Assembly (NCBI GenBank): GCA_024752435.1
Contig: CP103023.1
Span: forward strand, 682,001-746,000
From: Allantophomopsis cytisporea
Lineage: Eukaryota > Ascomycota > Leotiomycetes > Phacidiales > Phacidiaceae
Reading direction: 5' to 3'
DNA: 64,000 nucleotides
Under the pieces are notes generated by a model. That model saw only the letters and a list, made by a program, of their open reading frames with translations, had not been told where the DNA came from and did no database searches. How positions within the stretch are numbered: position 1 is the first letter of the stretch; the number at the start of each line of letters is the position of its first letter. Shown one piece after another: positions 33,640 to 46,087 of the stretch. A program made the position numbers and the translations under genes.

Positions 33640-34400
33640 AACTCTAACTCGATCGCCTAAAGTACCTCCTTAGCCGTTTTGTATTAGTAGTTTTAGCATC
33701 CCTTAATTACTCTCCTACCTTTTAATATAGATACATCTAGAAAAGTTCCTGCTACAAACATCTGGTTTACTAGGGTTTTATAGGTATTTTTCTCTTCTAT
33801 AGTTATAGGAGGGGACCCCTCTCTATATAGCTAATACCCTATCAAAATAGTATAAATAGTAGACCCCAAACTAAAGATATTAGTTGCTAGTATCGACTCC
33901 TACGGTATTTGGGGGTTAAAAAAAGGTTCGTCGGGTAGGTAGTAGGCTTCCAATTGTAGCTCGTTATATCTCGATCCGCTAAAGTCGCAGAGCTAAAGGT
34001 CTAGCAATAGTTCCTCTGTACTATATACAAAGAAGTTTTTAAGTTGTAAGTCTAAGTATATTATGCCTTTTATATAGATATATACAACGGCTTCAACTGT
34101 TTATACAAACTATTTCCAACATAGAAAATTGTTAATTGCTATATTATTAAAGTCAATGTATACCTGTAGATTCCTATAGTTTGCTTTAGTAAGCAGAATA
34201 CCTTTAGAAGAAGTATAAGCTCCTAGATATCTTTTAATACGCTTAGCTTTGTAGAAATATATAGTTAGAGGGGTAATAAACAGAACGATCCTAGGATAAT
34301 CACCTAGTTTTTCTAGAACCCGTCGTTTAAAAGAGATAGCCTTTTCTATTTCTTCCTCTAATTTTTCGCGATTGGGATTTCCTACCTAAACCTTTATAGG
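33640..34400 (-). pseudogene. RIP-degraded fungal protein kinase on the opposite strand
   Basis: Minus-strand reading gives VLEKLGDYPRIVLFI, then YLGAYTSSKGILLTKANYRN (N-lobe and hinge). The catalytic loop is KGIIYLDLQLKNFFV, with the catalytic Asp and metal-binding Asn kept. It continues LCDFSGSRYNELQLEAYYLP (DFG as DFS) and ATNIFSLGSTIYTILIGY (C-lobe helix) near 33840-33900. Such DFS-type kinases occur as expanded families in Pezizomycotina, often with unknown roles. Stops are scattered through it. It faces the FHA-kinase relic tail to tail at about 0.7 kb. Confidence 0.6.
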
Positions 34401-34804
34401 CGATTTAATAATAGTACCCGAGTTAAAGCAAGAGAAGTCTGAAGTAGAACCTCGGTATATTAAAGACTCTATTCTAGAATATAGCGTAGAAGTTATAAAG
34501 GAAGAGACTTCTAAAGTTGTTCAAATTCTGTATTGGCGCGAGATAGGTAGTAAGACTTTAAAGTACAGGCAATAAATCCCCTAGCTAATATTACTAATCC
34601 CGATCACTTAATTACTATTATAGAAGGTACTTGAAGTTATATAAGTTTGAAACGAGTAAGTATAAGCTCTAGGTATAAACTAGCTGTATTCTTCTATAGT
34701 ATATACACTCTACTTATACAACTCTACTAACTTTGTTCGTAGCTATAATCTCTAGGTTACGTAAATAAAGCCTGATAATATAGACAAATAGTAGTATTTG
34801 TATT

Positions 34805-34899
34805 AACTCAAAACAATTGTATACAAAATAAATGTAATAGCCTTTGTATTAAACGATAACTCAAAACAATCGTATATAAAATAAACGTAATAGCCTTTG
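34805..34899 (+). repeat. Direct repeat, two 42-base copies
   Basis: AACTCAAAACAATTGTATAC...GCCTTTG at 34805-34846 and 34858-34899, separated by 11 bases. The copies differ only by transitions (ATTGTATACAAAATAAATG against ATCGTATATAAAATAAACG). Confidence 0.7.
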
Positions 34900-35509
34900 A
34901 AATTTATTTTATCTATAGAAGTACTTTTTGTCCGCTCAATTCTATTAAGCTACTAACTCTACCGGATCGCTTTGCAATTATTAGTATTAGAAGTTGTTCT
35001 GGTAAGGAGTTGCTTATATATTATTCTTTAGGGGTTCCTATAGTTGAATTTTCTGCATTTAGTGCTAACTCTTTTCGAGCCTAACGTTGTAATTTTGACT
35101 GTATAGCCTGCTTTAGTTACATCGCTATAAAAATCGAATTTAACTACCTCATCTTCAAAGTCGCTATACAACTACATTTTCTTAGATACTGTCTTCTTAT
35201 ATATCTAAGACTAAAATATTAGTAAGGATTCTTCGTATAATAATCTGCCAACTAAATAGAATGTACTATAGTTTTCTATCTTTTAAAAAAAGTAAGTACA
35301 GTTTGGATATTTCTTAGAGAACCGAACTTTACTTAATAAAAGTTTTATATTTATATAGCGCTCCTTATATATTCAATTGTAAGGTACTTTGGTATAATAG
35401 TAAGCTAGTTGTTTTCATTGAAATACTCTTAATAGACAGGTAGTTTGGTATATAATTAGAGAGAATTACTGTTGGTAGTATATCTTTCCTGCAAAAATAT
35501 CCTAGTTTG

Positions 35510-35820
35510 TTGTTGCTTTTCCTATATAACCTAGCTTTGTATTATCTTCCTACCTTAGACTGTTACCTTTTTTATATACCCTAGGCTGTTGTTATCTACC
35601 GTTTCTAGACTATTACCTTTTATACCTAGGCTGTTGTTACTTTTTCTACAAACTATCTTAAACTGTCGTCTTTCCTATATACCTAGACTATTATTGCCTT
35701 TCTTCCTTAGACTATTATCTTTCTTGTATATTCTAAGCTGCTATTACCTTTCCTATAAACTATCTTAGACTATTGCCTTTCTAATATACTACTCTAGATT
35801 GTTGTTGTATATAACAAGGA
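35510..35820. repeat. Degenerate tandem repeat, unit about 27-35 bases
   Basis: A core of the type TATACCTAGACTGTTGTTGCC recurs about ten times in variant form: CCTAGGCTGTTGTTATC, CCTAGACTATTATTGCC, CTTAGACTATTATC, CTAAGCTGCTATTACC and others. Most variation is C/T or G/A, and spacer lengths vary. On the minus strand it could have coded for a repetitive peptide before decay. Confidence 0.55.
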
Positions 35821-36309
35821 TTATACTAATACTTGAGAATATATCTTCGGTAGAAACTAATTGATGTACTGCTTCTTATTATCCTAATGTTCGATAATTT
35901 CGTCGATAATTGAAGCTTGTATCTAATAGGGTAGATAGTTGCTACTAGGTTTTTTCGTCGGACACGAGGCTAGGTCAGCAAGTTTTTCTTAGTTGATAAT
36001 AACTCCTTTCAATATTTCTACTCAATTCCTACTGCTATCTAGGATAGACGATTCCCAAATCTAAAACGAACTTAAAAAAATCGAAGTATCTAAGACAGAA
36101 TCAATTAGTACTTTGCAAAAGAAATTCCGGGTTTCTAATCTCTTTTACAACGTTGTATAAAGGCTATAGTTTGTAGTTTTTCACCGGGCTATAAAGATTT
36201 ATTCTATCGAGGATAACCAAACTTCTGCTGTTCGGAACCTTTATAATTGCCTTTGTAAAGGTCGAGAAATAAATGTCTACAAAAAGCATAATAAACGCAA
36301 AATCCAAGG

Positions 36310-37800
36310 CTATAATATTACAAAGCAAATGTCAAAACTATTGAGATATAGCCGAACTTTATAGCTTATCTTGTCATCAGAAGAATTCTCTTGCATCGCT
36401 ACTATTGATTTATTATTACCTGTTTCTCGAGAAGCTACTAAAAATATCTTTAAACGGTTCGACGGATATAGAAATACTCTTTGTAATGCTAAAACTATAC
36501 AGAGAGTACTAGGATTCCTCGAAAGCATCGTCGAAAGAACTTTTTCTTTGTATAATTACCTATATTAGGTATTGAAGGACGTTAGACAATCTCTTTCTAA
36601 ACTAGTTTATAATATATTATACAAAGCAGCCTTCAACAAGAATATATATCTACAATATACAATACAATACGATTTACCTATCTTTATCTCTGTACAATGC
36701 AGCGATATTGCAGAAACGCTAGCATTACTCTAGTTAGGAAAGGCATTGGTCTATAATGTTAACCTCTATAGTCTTAGACTTTTCTATATAGGTAATATAC
36801 AAAACCTATATCAGAATATAACTTACAAAAGGGGAAAGTATATAGTATATTATTGCTAGAGATCTTTAGGTTCTATAAAAGCTATTGAGATATATAGGAT
36901 GCTAGTTTCTATTAGAGCAGTTTTAAATGTCTAAGACGAGATCGGACAGTAAGTCTCTTAACCTATATTAATCTTACGATTATTAATAAGATATTTTAGT
37001 AGTCTACTTGAGACAATAATAGATTCGGCTTTTATCTAAGCATATAAAGACAAATATACATCGTCTCTTATTGCTATAGGAATAATTTGCAACAAATCGA
37101 GCCAAAAGCTTATTGTAGACTTTTAAACGCGCTCTGGGTTTACTATACTTTACTACAAACTCTATAACATTGCAGGGTTACTTCCTCTTCTTTTAATATA
37201 TCTTCAAGATCTCTAAGATACTAGAACTTTATACAATATTATTAACCTACCTAATTTAAATAGTCAAAGCTGCCTAGTATAGGCCGTCGAATATAGTATA
37301 GCAGATAAAGCAAGAATTTTATTGCATTTTAGTACCAATCCTCTTCAACTTAAGAAGTCTTATTGTAGTTTTCTACCTTTATTGTATCTCGCTGTTGTTA
37401 AGCTTCTACTACAAACCAACTCTGGGTTGTTTAAAGTCGTTCAGCTACTTTTAGTAGTTGGTATCGATATTAATACAAGGGATAAAGAAGGATAGATAGT
37501 ATAGTATATAGCGGTATTTTAGAGATTTTATAATCTATTATATAAAATGTAGTATTTCTATATAGTTGATATAGATCTTAATGCAATAACAAGCAATAAA
37601 GCTACTACATCTAGTTTGTTTTAAAACAGCGAATTCTCTGTAATACTATCTACTTTGCTTAGACTTATCATTTGAAATACTCTATTCAACTGTTTCGTCT
37701 CGTACTAGCTTGAAAATATTGCAATCAACGCTAACCTTTGTAAATAACTATAGAACTTCAACTATATACAATAACTTCCCTCGGCTAAAAAGGCTTAATT
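36310..37800 (+). pseudogene. RIP-degraded ankyrin-repeat-like protein
   Basis: The plus strand gives an open patch at 36371-36568 (SREATKNIFKRFDGYRNTLC, then VLGFLESIVERTFSLYNYLY). Patches interrupted by stops follow, including KLLLQTNSGLFKVVQLLLVV and GIDINTRDKEG near 37425-37490 and DIDLNAITSNKATTSSL near 37570-37620. The D-I-N-x-R-D-x-x-G pattern with LL helices is the ankyrin repeat. The N-terminal part has no recognised domain. Fungal ankyrin proteins often carry NACHT or kinase domains, but I cannot show that here. The distance to the FHA-kinase relic (over 3 kb) argues for a separate gene. Confidence 0.5.
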
Positions 37801-38087
37801 TCTCCCTATTAAGCTTAAATAAAGAGCGATCCTGTATATTTACAAGCGCTATATAATAGTATTTGACTTCTTCGGGTATTTAAGTACTTCCGGCCTTTAT
37901 AGCGTCTTTATAGATACATTCGAGCTTATCCGAATTGTTAAGGTACTTACTAATACCAACATTGGATTTGAAGCCTTTTCAAGTATCGAATTATATTCTG
38001 TTGATAATTAGTATTTAGCATAGAAGCTGTAAATGTAAAAATATACTAAGTAAGTCGTATATATTGGTATTTAAGATACAATAAAGG

Positions 38088-38489
38088 TGTTATAGCCTTG
38101 TACTACGGTCTACGATTACAACAACTAGAGAAGGCTGTAACAGAGTTATATGTCGGAAAGTTACAGGCTATATAAGTTATATGACGGATAGTTGGGATAG
38201 TCGGGATAGTTAGGCGTTCCTAACTATCCTACTATTCCCTAGAGTAAGAAGCAACTATATAGATCTCTGTATTCCCTTAGTAGATAAGAGCTTCGTATTC
38301 AACTTCAATTAATACTTTGTTACCTACCTTTGTCTACACCTTTGCCAGAGTATTAAGTTATATACTTCGATACCAACAGCAACTACTTAGTCTTACTAGA
38401 AAGCCCCTACCTCTTTGTATATTGTGCTAGTATATACAACTGCTGAGAAGCCTATGCTTTGCTACCTACCTAGCAGCAAAGACGTAATA
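38088..38489 (+). repeat. 5' LTR of copy A
   Basis: 402 bases, TGTTATAGCC...GACGTAATA. Near-identical in layout to the clean LTR at 58507-58909. Examples of mutation: GGGTCACATG there is GAGTTATATG here. The target duplication AAAGG precedes it. Confidence 0.93.
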
Positions 38490-38544
38490 CATTGAGCACT
38501 ACTATAAAAGGACTGGCTTACATCATACAAAATATCTACTACCA

Positions 38545-40110
38545 ACAATACCCTGAGGGCTATACCAAGGCTAATACCTACTACGACAACTGCCTTTAGA
38601 TTAGTCGCAGGAGGAACGCAGTATATAGCTGCCGCTGTTAAAATCTACACGCTAGATATATTCAGTAGAGAACGTAAAAAGCTCAAGAGCTTCTTAACCT
38701 AGTTGGATTTGTATTTCGGATTCAACGTAGATTAGTTCCCTATACCCAAAGATATAGTACTCTATATATCTTCTTATATAAAAGGACCTATATTCGATTG
38801 GTTCGAAACCTACGTACAAGACTTCTTGGACAATTGCAATAGCATAGGAGATATAGAACTAGAAATACAAGCTATCTTCAGTGATTACGAAGAATTCCGT
38901 CAAAAGATTAAACGGACTTTTAGGGATATTGACGAAGAATATACTGCTAAGCGATACTTGTAGAACCTAACCTAGAAAGGATTAGCTGCCAACTATACCG
39001 CAGAATTCCAACAGTATTCTACTCGTACTAAATAGAATAACGATATACTCACGGTATAGTTCTACAAGGGACTAAAGGAATTAGTCAAAGACGATATAGT
39101 ATAAGGCGATCGACCTAATGACCTCCAGACTATAATCGAGACTGCTATACGCATCGACAATTGCTAGTATAAGCGTAGCCTAGAAAAGAAAGGTAGCTAT
39201 CGAGGACCTACTTACTATAGCAAACCCAAGTACTAGCAGTGTACTTAGAAACTATATTATAGACCTATACCTATAGAGTTGGACGCAACTCACCAGATAG
39301 TCAAGAAAGGACTACTCTCGCTACAAGATAGAGACTACTGTATAAAGAATAACCTATATCTATATTGTAGAACCCTAGGATATAAGGCACAAGAATACAA
39401 GAAAGCATCAAGGAAGAATTCATCCAACAAAGGATTTAATCGAGGGAAACCAAGATACTTTAATGCAATATTTCAAGAAATACCCGAGCTCGAGGAACTA
39501 GGAAGCCTAGCAATGCTAGATTATAAAACAGAATCTTAGACAAGATGTTATAAAGACGACTGTAGCATCTACCTACCAAACAAGAAACACACTAGATACT
39601 TCCCCAGTCAACAAAAAATACGCAGATGCAAAGATATATCTACCGACGACGAACCCGACGTAATTAGCTACTACGACAAGTATACCAATACTAATAGTAG
39701 ATCGCCTAGTCCCGGTAACCAAAATAGTTGGACTATAGTAGAGCTGGACAATACAGTTGTAGTTAAAGGACAAGAACCCGACGAAGGGCCCGAAACTACT
39801 ACAAGCCTTGAAGCGCTTGATCTAGAGAAACAAGCAATACACTGAAATCTATACTACTTAGAATACAAGTAGAAAGCATGCCCAATACACCGCGCTAACA
39901 AACTTGTGTACAAACAACTCGAGACAGCCCGATTAAAACTCGAAGGAATGTTGATAACCTCTAGTAATAATCAAGATAATTTACCCGAATTACAATAGGT
40001 AGGACATTAGAAACTCTATAGGAGAAACTGTAACTTAACACCTATATACAGCATACATACCAAAGAAAAACAACAAGAAGATACTTTAATCCAACAAGAT
40101 ATCGATTTGG
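38545..40110 (+). pseudogene. gag region of copy A
   Basis: Co-linear with the gag of the clean copy. The capsid-like part (LDLYFGFNVD, YIKGPIFDWFETYVQD) is followed by the nucleocapsid knuckle, here CRTLGYKAQEYKK near 39365-39400. The clean copy has CGTPGHKARECKK, so one Cys and the His of the knuckle have been lost (and a Gly and Pro changed) by transitions. Many TAG codons replace Gln and Trp. An 86-codon stretch (39279-39539) remains open by chance. Confidence 0.8.
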
Positions 40111-40439
40111 TAGTCTAGAAACGCCGCCAACAATATAAAGAGGAAGGTCGACAACATTGCAAATATAGTCAACCTGCGTTTCGACTCCTAACAGATGACA
40201 AATAGGAGAATATAGGGGAACTACTTACCAACTTAAAGGAAAAAGAAGTAGAAGACTAGTAGGATGTATTAGAAATAGAGCAACTAGTATAAGAACGACT
40301 AGACTAGAACAAAAAAGAATACCGCGAATACAGTGACCTCTAAGAAGATTCGGAAAACTAGATGGTTCTTTTAACCGTAGGCTAGTTAGAGAACCTAATC
40401 TAAGGCCTCCCCTTCTACAAGTAGAGAAGGTTTATTTAT

Positions 40440-43400
40440 ACAGAATATAGTATACAGTACATTTAAACGTCCGAGTACAGATAAACGGACACTGTACTGA
40501 AGCTATAGTAGATTTAGGTGTATCAGGAAATTTCGTATCCACGAAATTTGTAAAGAAATACGACCTACCTACAAGGAGATATGCAAATCTATATTAATTG
40601 CACCTAGTTGATGGAAACTTTATGTCTGATAGATAGGTACAAGAGCAGATATACCCTCTACTATTCCTTATGTACAATTATTACGAAGAACTAGTATTAG
40701 ATATCGTTGCGATCCCGCGTTACAACATCATCCTAGGACTTCTATAGTTGAAGAAATATAACCCGAAGATTGATTGGAATATGTATACAGTCAATCTAGG
40801 AAACTGCAAATGCAATGTACTATTTAAATTACGACGACCTGTTATAATCAATGCAATCGATTATAAGGATTTGCAGGAAATTCGCAAGAACAACCTTTTA
40901 CCTACGCTATATACTATAGAAGGGGTAATACTCCCGAACGAGTATAGGGAATTTGAGAAGCTCTTTAGCAAGGAAGAAGTTGAGACTAAGCTGCTAGAAT
41001 ACTAGCCTTAGGATTACAAGATACTACTTATACTAGGAAAACAACCTACCTTCAAACCAATCTACTCTATATCCGAACGAGAACTTAAGATCCTGAAGGA
41101 ATACATCGATGATATGCTAAAGAAAGGTTATATTCGACTGTCAACCTCGTTAGCAGGTTACCTAGCCTTCTTTGTACTAAAGAAGGATGGAATAGACCGA
41201 CTATATATCGATTATCGACAACTTAATAGTATTACGATTAAAAACCGATATATATTGCTACTTATCTTAGAGCTGTATAACCGATTTCGAGGAGCTAAGT
41301 TCTTTACTAAGTTAGACCTCCGAGGAGTATACAATCTAGTATATATAAAGGAAGGTAAAGAATAGAAAACAGCATTTAGAATATGCTATAGGTACTTCGA
41401 GTATTTAGTAATGCTATTTAGCTTAACTAATGCCCCTACAACTTTTCAAGCGCTAATCAACCAAATACTATATAAATATTTGGATGTATTTGTAGTAGCT
41501 TATCTAGATAACATCCTTGTATACTCTAATACCGAAGAAGAGTATATTAAGCATATCAAACTTATATTTATAGTACTTCAGAAACGTTACCTGTATCTAA
41601 AACTAGAAAAGTACAAGTTTTATCAACAGTTAGTTGGATTCTTGGGTTATATAATAACTACTGAAGGAATCTAGATGGACGATTCTAAAGTACAAGCAGT
41701 CTACAAATAGCCGATACCAAACTCTGTCAAAGAAGTACAATCCTTCCTTGGATTCGCCAATTTCTACTGAAGATTCATCAAGGGATATTCAAGTATTATA
41801 GTACTAATTTCAGAATTGACGAAGAAGGACTAAGCCTTCAAATAGACTGATGAAGCTCAACGAGCTTTTAAGAAACTCAAGGAGAGTTTTACAACTGCAC
41901 CTATATTGAGAAACTTCGACCCTAAAGTCTTTATAGTAGTAGAAACGGATTCCTCCGATTATACAATCGGGGTAGTACTAAGTCAACCGGATAAAAACAA
42001 GAAGCTTCGACCTGTCGCTTTCTTCTCTTGTAAGTTGACTTCAGCCGAGTTGAACTACAAGATCTACAATAAGGAATTGTTAGTAATCGTCGCTGTATTT
42101 CAAGAATAGAGAGTTTACCTAGAAGGACCTAAGTATAAAGTAGCAGTAATTACAGACTACAAGAATCTGCTATACTTTACAACTACAAAAGTGTTGAACA
42201 GACGACAAGTACGATAGTTAGAACTCATAGCCAGGTACAATTTCAAGATCACCTACTGTAAAAGATCCGAAAACGCCAAAGCCGACGTACTTAGTCGACG
42301 TGCAGATTATATACAGAACAAGGAACTAGTATTACACGCTATATTTCAAGATAACAGAGACAATCTAATGTATAACTACCTAGAGTTAAACGCTACGATG
42401 CAAGTCGAAGATCTAGATATACTTTAAAGGATTCAACAAGTATATACTACAAATACTATAGCAAAACGTATTTTAAGAAACCCCAATAGACACCTAGGAA
42501 CCTTAGTAACAACAAACTAGATACTATTGTTTAAAGGACTAGTCTATATTCCCGTGCCCCTACGGAAACAATTAGTCAAAGAACAATATAAGCTACTAGT
42601 ATATAGATACTAGGGAATAAGCAAGACGTTGGAACGTCTGACTAGAACATACTACTTCCTAGGAATAAAGAACCAAGTAGAGAAAGTTATAAAGGAATGT
42701 AACATTTGTTCTAAGAACAAGGTTAACCGATACATACCTTACAAACAGCTGAAATTACTAGCGGTACCGAAGGGAGCATAGAAATCTATTGCCTTGGATT
42801 TCATCGTCAAACTACTACTTTCAAAGGAACTACTTACGAAAGTAGAATACGACTCAATTGTAGTTATTACCGATAGGATAACAAAATATAGATATTTCAT
42901 ACTATATAAGGAATCTAGTACTACAGAAGACTTAGCGTATACTTTCTTAAAAACGATTGTCAGCAATTATAGTATGCCAGATGAAATAATATCCGACTAA
43001 GACAAGCTGTTTACCTCGAACTTCTAGAAATCCCTAATGAGCTAGTTAGGAACTAACTATAAGCTCTCGACAGCTTACTACCTGCAAACAGACAGACAAA
43101 CCGAACGACTCAACCAAACGCTTGAGTAGTATCTCCGATGTTATATAAACTACAAACAAGATAATTAGGTACGACTGTTACCTCTTGTACAGTTTGCATA
43201 CAATAGTGCAACTACAGAAACTACGAAAGTTTTACTATTCTATACCAACTATAGGCTAGAACCGGAAGCGTATTATTTACCCCGAGAAATACAAGTACTT
43301 GTAGAAGCAGCACAAATGCAGGTTGTAGAACTTAAAACACTCTACAAGCAACTAGCCAAGGATATTAAGTTTTTTAACCAACGATCAGTAAGTTATCAGA

Positions 43401-43900
43401 ATGAAAAAAGGATAGAAGGACCTACCTTTTCAGAGGGAGACAAAGTCTACCTTATACGCAGAAACATCAAGACAACTAGACTAAGCAACAAGTTGGACAA
43501 TGTTAAAATCGGACCGTTTAAGATTTTGAAGAAAATAAGTTTAGTTAATTACGAACTCCAACTACCAGCAAGCATAAAAATATACCCTGTGTTCTATATG
43601 TCTTTGCTAGAACTAGTACCCAATAATGCTTGCTTTGCCTACTACCTAGACCTATCCTAGGAAAACAAGAACACCGAATACGTCGTCGAAGAAATCTTAG
43701 ACTGCAAATAGGTTAACAACCAACTTCGATATTTGGTTAAATAGGAAGGTTACAATAATTTAGACAATATATAGGAACCTACCGAAAACTTCAACCTTGA
43801 GACGTTGGAAGATTACCATTCAAAACATCTAATCCCTCCTAGAAGGAAGGAGACACTGCCGCAAAGAAGTTGCCTTCAAACGAGAGGTCGAGGCCGGGGT
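40440..43900 (+). pseudogene. pol region of copy A, ending in a chromodomain
   Basis: Protease site DLGVSGNFV near 40508 (clean copy: DSGASGNFV). Reverse transcriptase patches include YIRLSTSLAGYLAFFVLKKDG and FTKLDLRGVYNL. The catalytic box is VVAYLDNILVYS near 41490-41525, where the second Asp of YLDD has become Asn. RNase H has VVETDSSDYTIGVVLSQPDK near 41940. Integrase patches are ITDRITKYRYF and QTDRQTERLNQTLE near 43090-43125. Downstream of integrase, EYVVEEILDCK, NNQLRYLVK and EGYNNLDNI (about 43676-43770) form a chromodomain with the Trp codons now TAG. That places the element among chromoviruses, whose chromodomain targets integration to marked chromatin. The equivalent segment of the clean copy lies beyond the window. 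Confidence 0.85.
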
Positions 43901-44489
43901 CGGTAGTAGTAAACGGGTTGGTTCTAGTATAAGCATTACGTTCTGCCTCTGCCTTTTCTTCTGCTTCTTTTCTTTCTTTTTTCTTCTACAGCTTTAAGTT
44001 CGTCGAGTATAGCTAGCCTACAACGAAGTATTTTACTACTATAGGACTTCAACAATTTCTATATACAACGAAGATGTATACAGCGAGTAAGGCTTCCTGC
44101 TCTTGTTGAGCTACAAGCTCTTCTTTAGCTTCTAGTTGTACCTCCTCCAAACAGAGTTTCTCCTAGTTAGAAACTGAAGGTATACTAACGTTACATCTTA
44201 TATTTCTTTGAATATACTTACTATATCGCTTCGAGTGAAGGGAAACTACGTATTTGCACCCTAAAGTAAAACAAGCTCGACAAGGCGCTATTTTTATTTT
44301 AGTACTGTTTTTTTTGATACACTCAGCGAGAGCAACACGTTCTTTGATTTTCAAATAGTTTGGAGAAGGTATGTTGAAAACGGAAGGCTATAATGTTACT
44401 AAGGTAGGAATTGCCCTGTTTAAGTAGTATCGGATCTACCTGGTTACTTATTGGGTTAAAGGGACTTGACCAATAAAGAAGGGACTTTG

Positions 44490-44891
44490 TATTACAGCCT
44501 TGTACTACAGTCTACGATTACAACAACTAAAGAAGGCTGTAACAAGGTTATATGTCGGAAAGTTACAGGCTATATAAGTTATATAACGGATAGTTGGGAT
44601 AGTCGGGATAGTTGGGCGTTCCTAACTATCCTACTATTCCCTAGAGTAGGAAGCAACTATATAGATCTTTGTATTCCCTTAGTAGATAGGAGCTTTGTAT
44701 TCAACTTTAATCAATACTTTGTTACCTACCTTTGTCTATACCTTTGCCAGAGTATTAAGTTATATACTTCGATACCAACAGCAACTACTTAGTTTTACTG
44801 GAGAGCTTCTACCTCTTTGTATATTGTACTAGTATATACAACTGCTAAGAAGCCTATGCTTTGCTACCTACCTAGCAGTAAAGATGTAACA
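44490..44891 (+). repeat. 3' LTR of copy A
   Basis: 402 bases, TATTACAGCC...GATGTAACA, preceded by the purine-rich AATAAAGAAGGGAC that should be the plus-strand primer site. Followed by target duplication AAAGG. It differs from the 5' LTR by scattered transitions, consistent with independent mutation of the two ends after insertion. Confidence 0.92.
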
Positions 44892-46087
44892 AAAGGATTG
44901 TATATAGACTATATACATTGTCGATAGTCTACTTTAAAAATTGAACATTATCTTGAACAAAATAGTCCTGCTTGCTTTCTTCTGCTTTCTTGCGATTTTT
45001 ATCTTCTATACCTTCAAAGAATACTACTATTACTGCTAAGATAGAAGATATAGGCTCCTCTTCGAGATTTAGAACATCGTCGAAACAGAAGGATTCGGAA
45101 GCTCTAAAAGAGTACATTAATTCGGTGAGTATTAAAGGATCCGATTTAAGAGGTTGGAAACTTTTGCTATAGTTGGTAGAAATAGATATAGCAATCTACA
45201 GTAAAACTAAATCAGGTACTAGTCGCAAATAAGTTCAAGCAGAAATCGAATTATTAAACTAGAATAACTCAAAATTGAATTCTTGAGAGGAATAGGTATG
45301 TTTATATTATACAAATAAGAAGCAGGAATAAAGTTCTACCAACTAGAATATAGGGTAGACAATTCGATTAGGATAGATAAAATAGTATAAAAAGTAGGAA
45401 ATAGTAATATACTATATAAACTGTCTTATATACCCCTTCTTGTAATACCTACCAAAAGTATTAGAATACAAGCTGTTAAGCTTTTTACAAGTTTTAAGCC
45501 TATCTACTAATATAAGAGGAATATAACTTTTATATGTATATTAGTTCTAATTAATAGTCTTTTTAATTATGCTATATTTTTATCTCAAGCTCTGTTTATA
45601 ACTAACAACAAGCTCTCCAAATTCAAAATAAATAGAGGAAAAACACTATACCTTCTAGTATTGATATCTTGTACTATCTTTAGTACATCCTAGCTTCAAT
45701 ACAATAGCCCAGAGTAGTAGTACCTATACTCCTAAGTTTATAATTTATACAAGGCAAGCATATCTCTAAAGCAATATAAAAAGAATTACTTAGAGTAATA
45801 AGTTCAGCTATATCTAAAACAAGCTATTAGCTTGTTAGGCCCTATAAATTAAGTATATCTGTTAGGTTGTAGAACATTATAGTAGAATACTAAGTCCTCG
45901 TAGTATAAAAAAGTTCGATATTTAATATATAAGTGTAATAACCGAGCAATAGCAACTTAGACTTTAGACGTTGGTATCTACTTAGGTTTTTGTTGATAGT
46001 AATTGCCTAGCTTGACTAGGTAGTAAAACATAATAATAGAGACTTTAAGATAGAAGGAACTGCTATAGGAGTATAGATTATACTATA

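Larger units (their letters stand above)
29000..38087. repeat. TA-rich, RIP-damaged block with gene relics (left part)
   Basis: TATA, CTATAG and TAGTA words dominate and stops occur in every frame, while GC islands are nearly absent. Codons that restore protein sense when TAG/TAA is read as Gln or Trp are frequent; that is the mark of CpA-to-TpA mutation. Relics that can be named are listed separately (FHA-kinase, second kinase, ankyrin-like, minisatellites). The rest of 29000-31600, 34400-36300 and 37800-38087 shows no identifiable content. The block begins gradually near 28.9 kb and has no clean left boundary. Confidence 0.7.
38088..44891 (+). mobile_element. Complete Ty3/gypsy chromovirus, heavily RIP-mutated (copy A)
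   Basis: A full-length LTR retrotransposon of 6804 bases. Its LTRs are 38088-38489 and 44490-44891, each 402 bases. The same 5-bp sequence AAAGG stands immediately before (38083-38087) and after (44892-44896), so this is a single intact insertion with its target duplication. The internal order is gag, protease, reverse transcriptase, RNase H, integrase, chromodomain. It is co-linear with the much cleaner copy from 58507, and the great majority of differences are C-to-T or G-to-A. The left LTR starts TGTTATAG and the right one TATTACAG, where the canonical TG has become TA. The element cannot code now. Confidence 0.95.
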
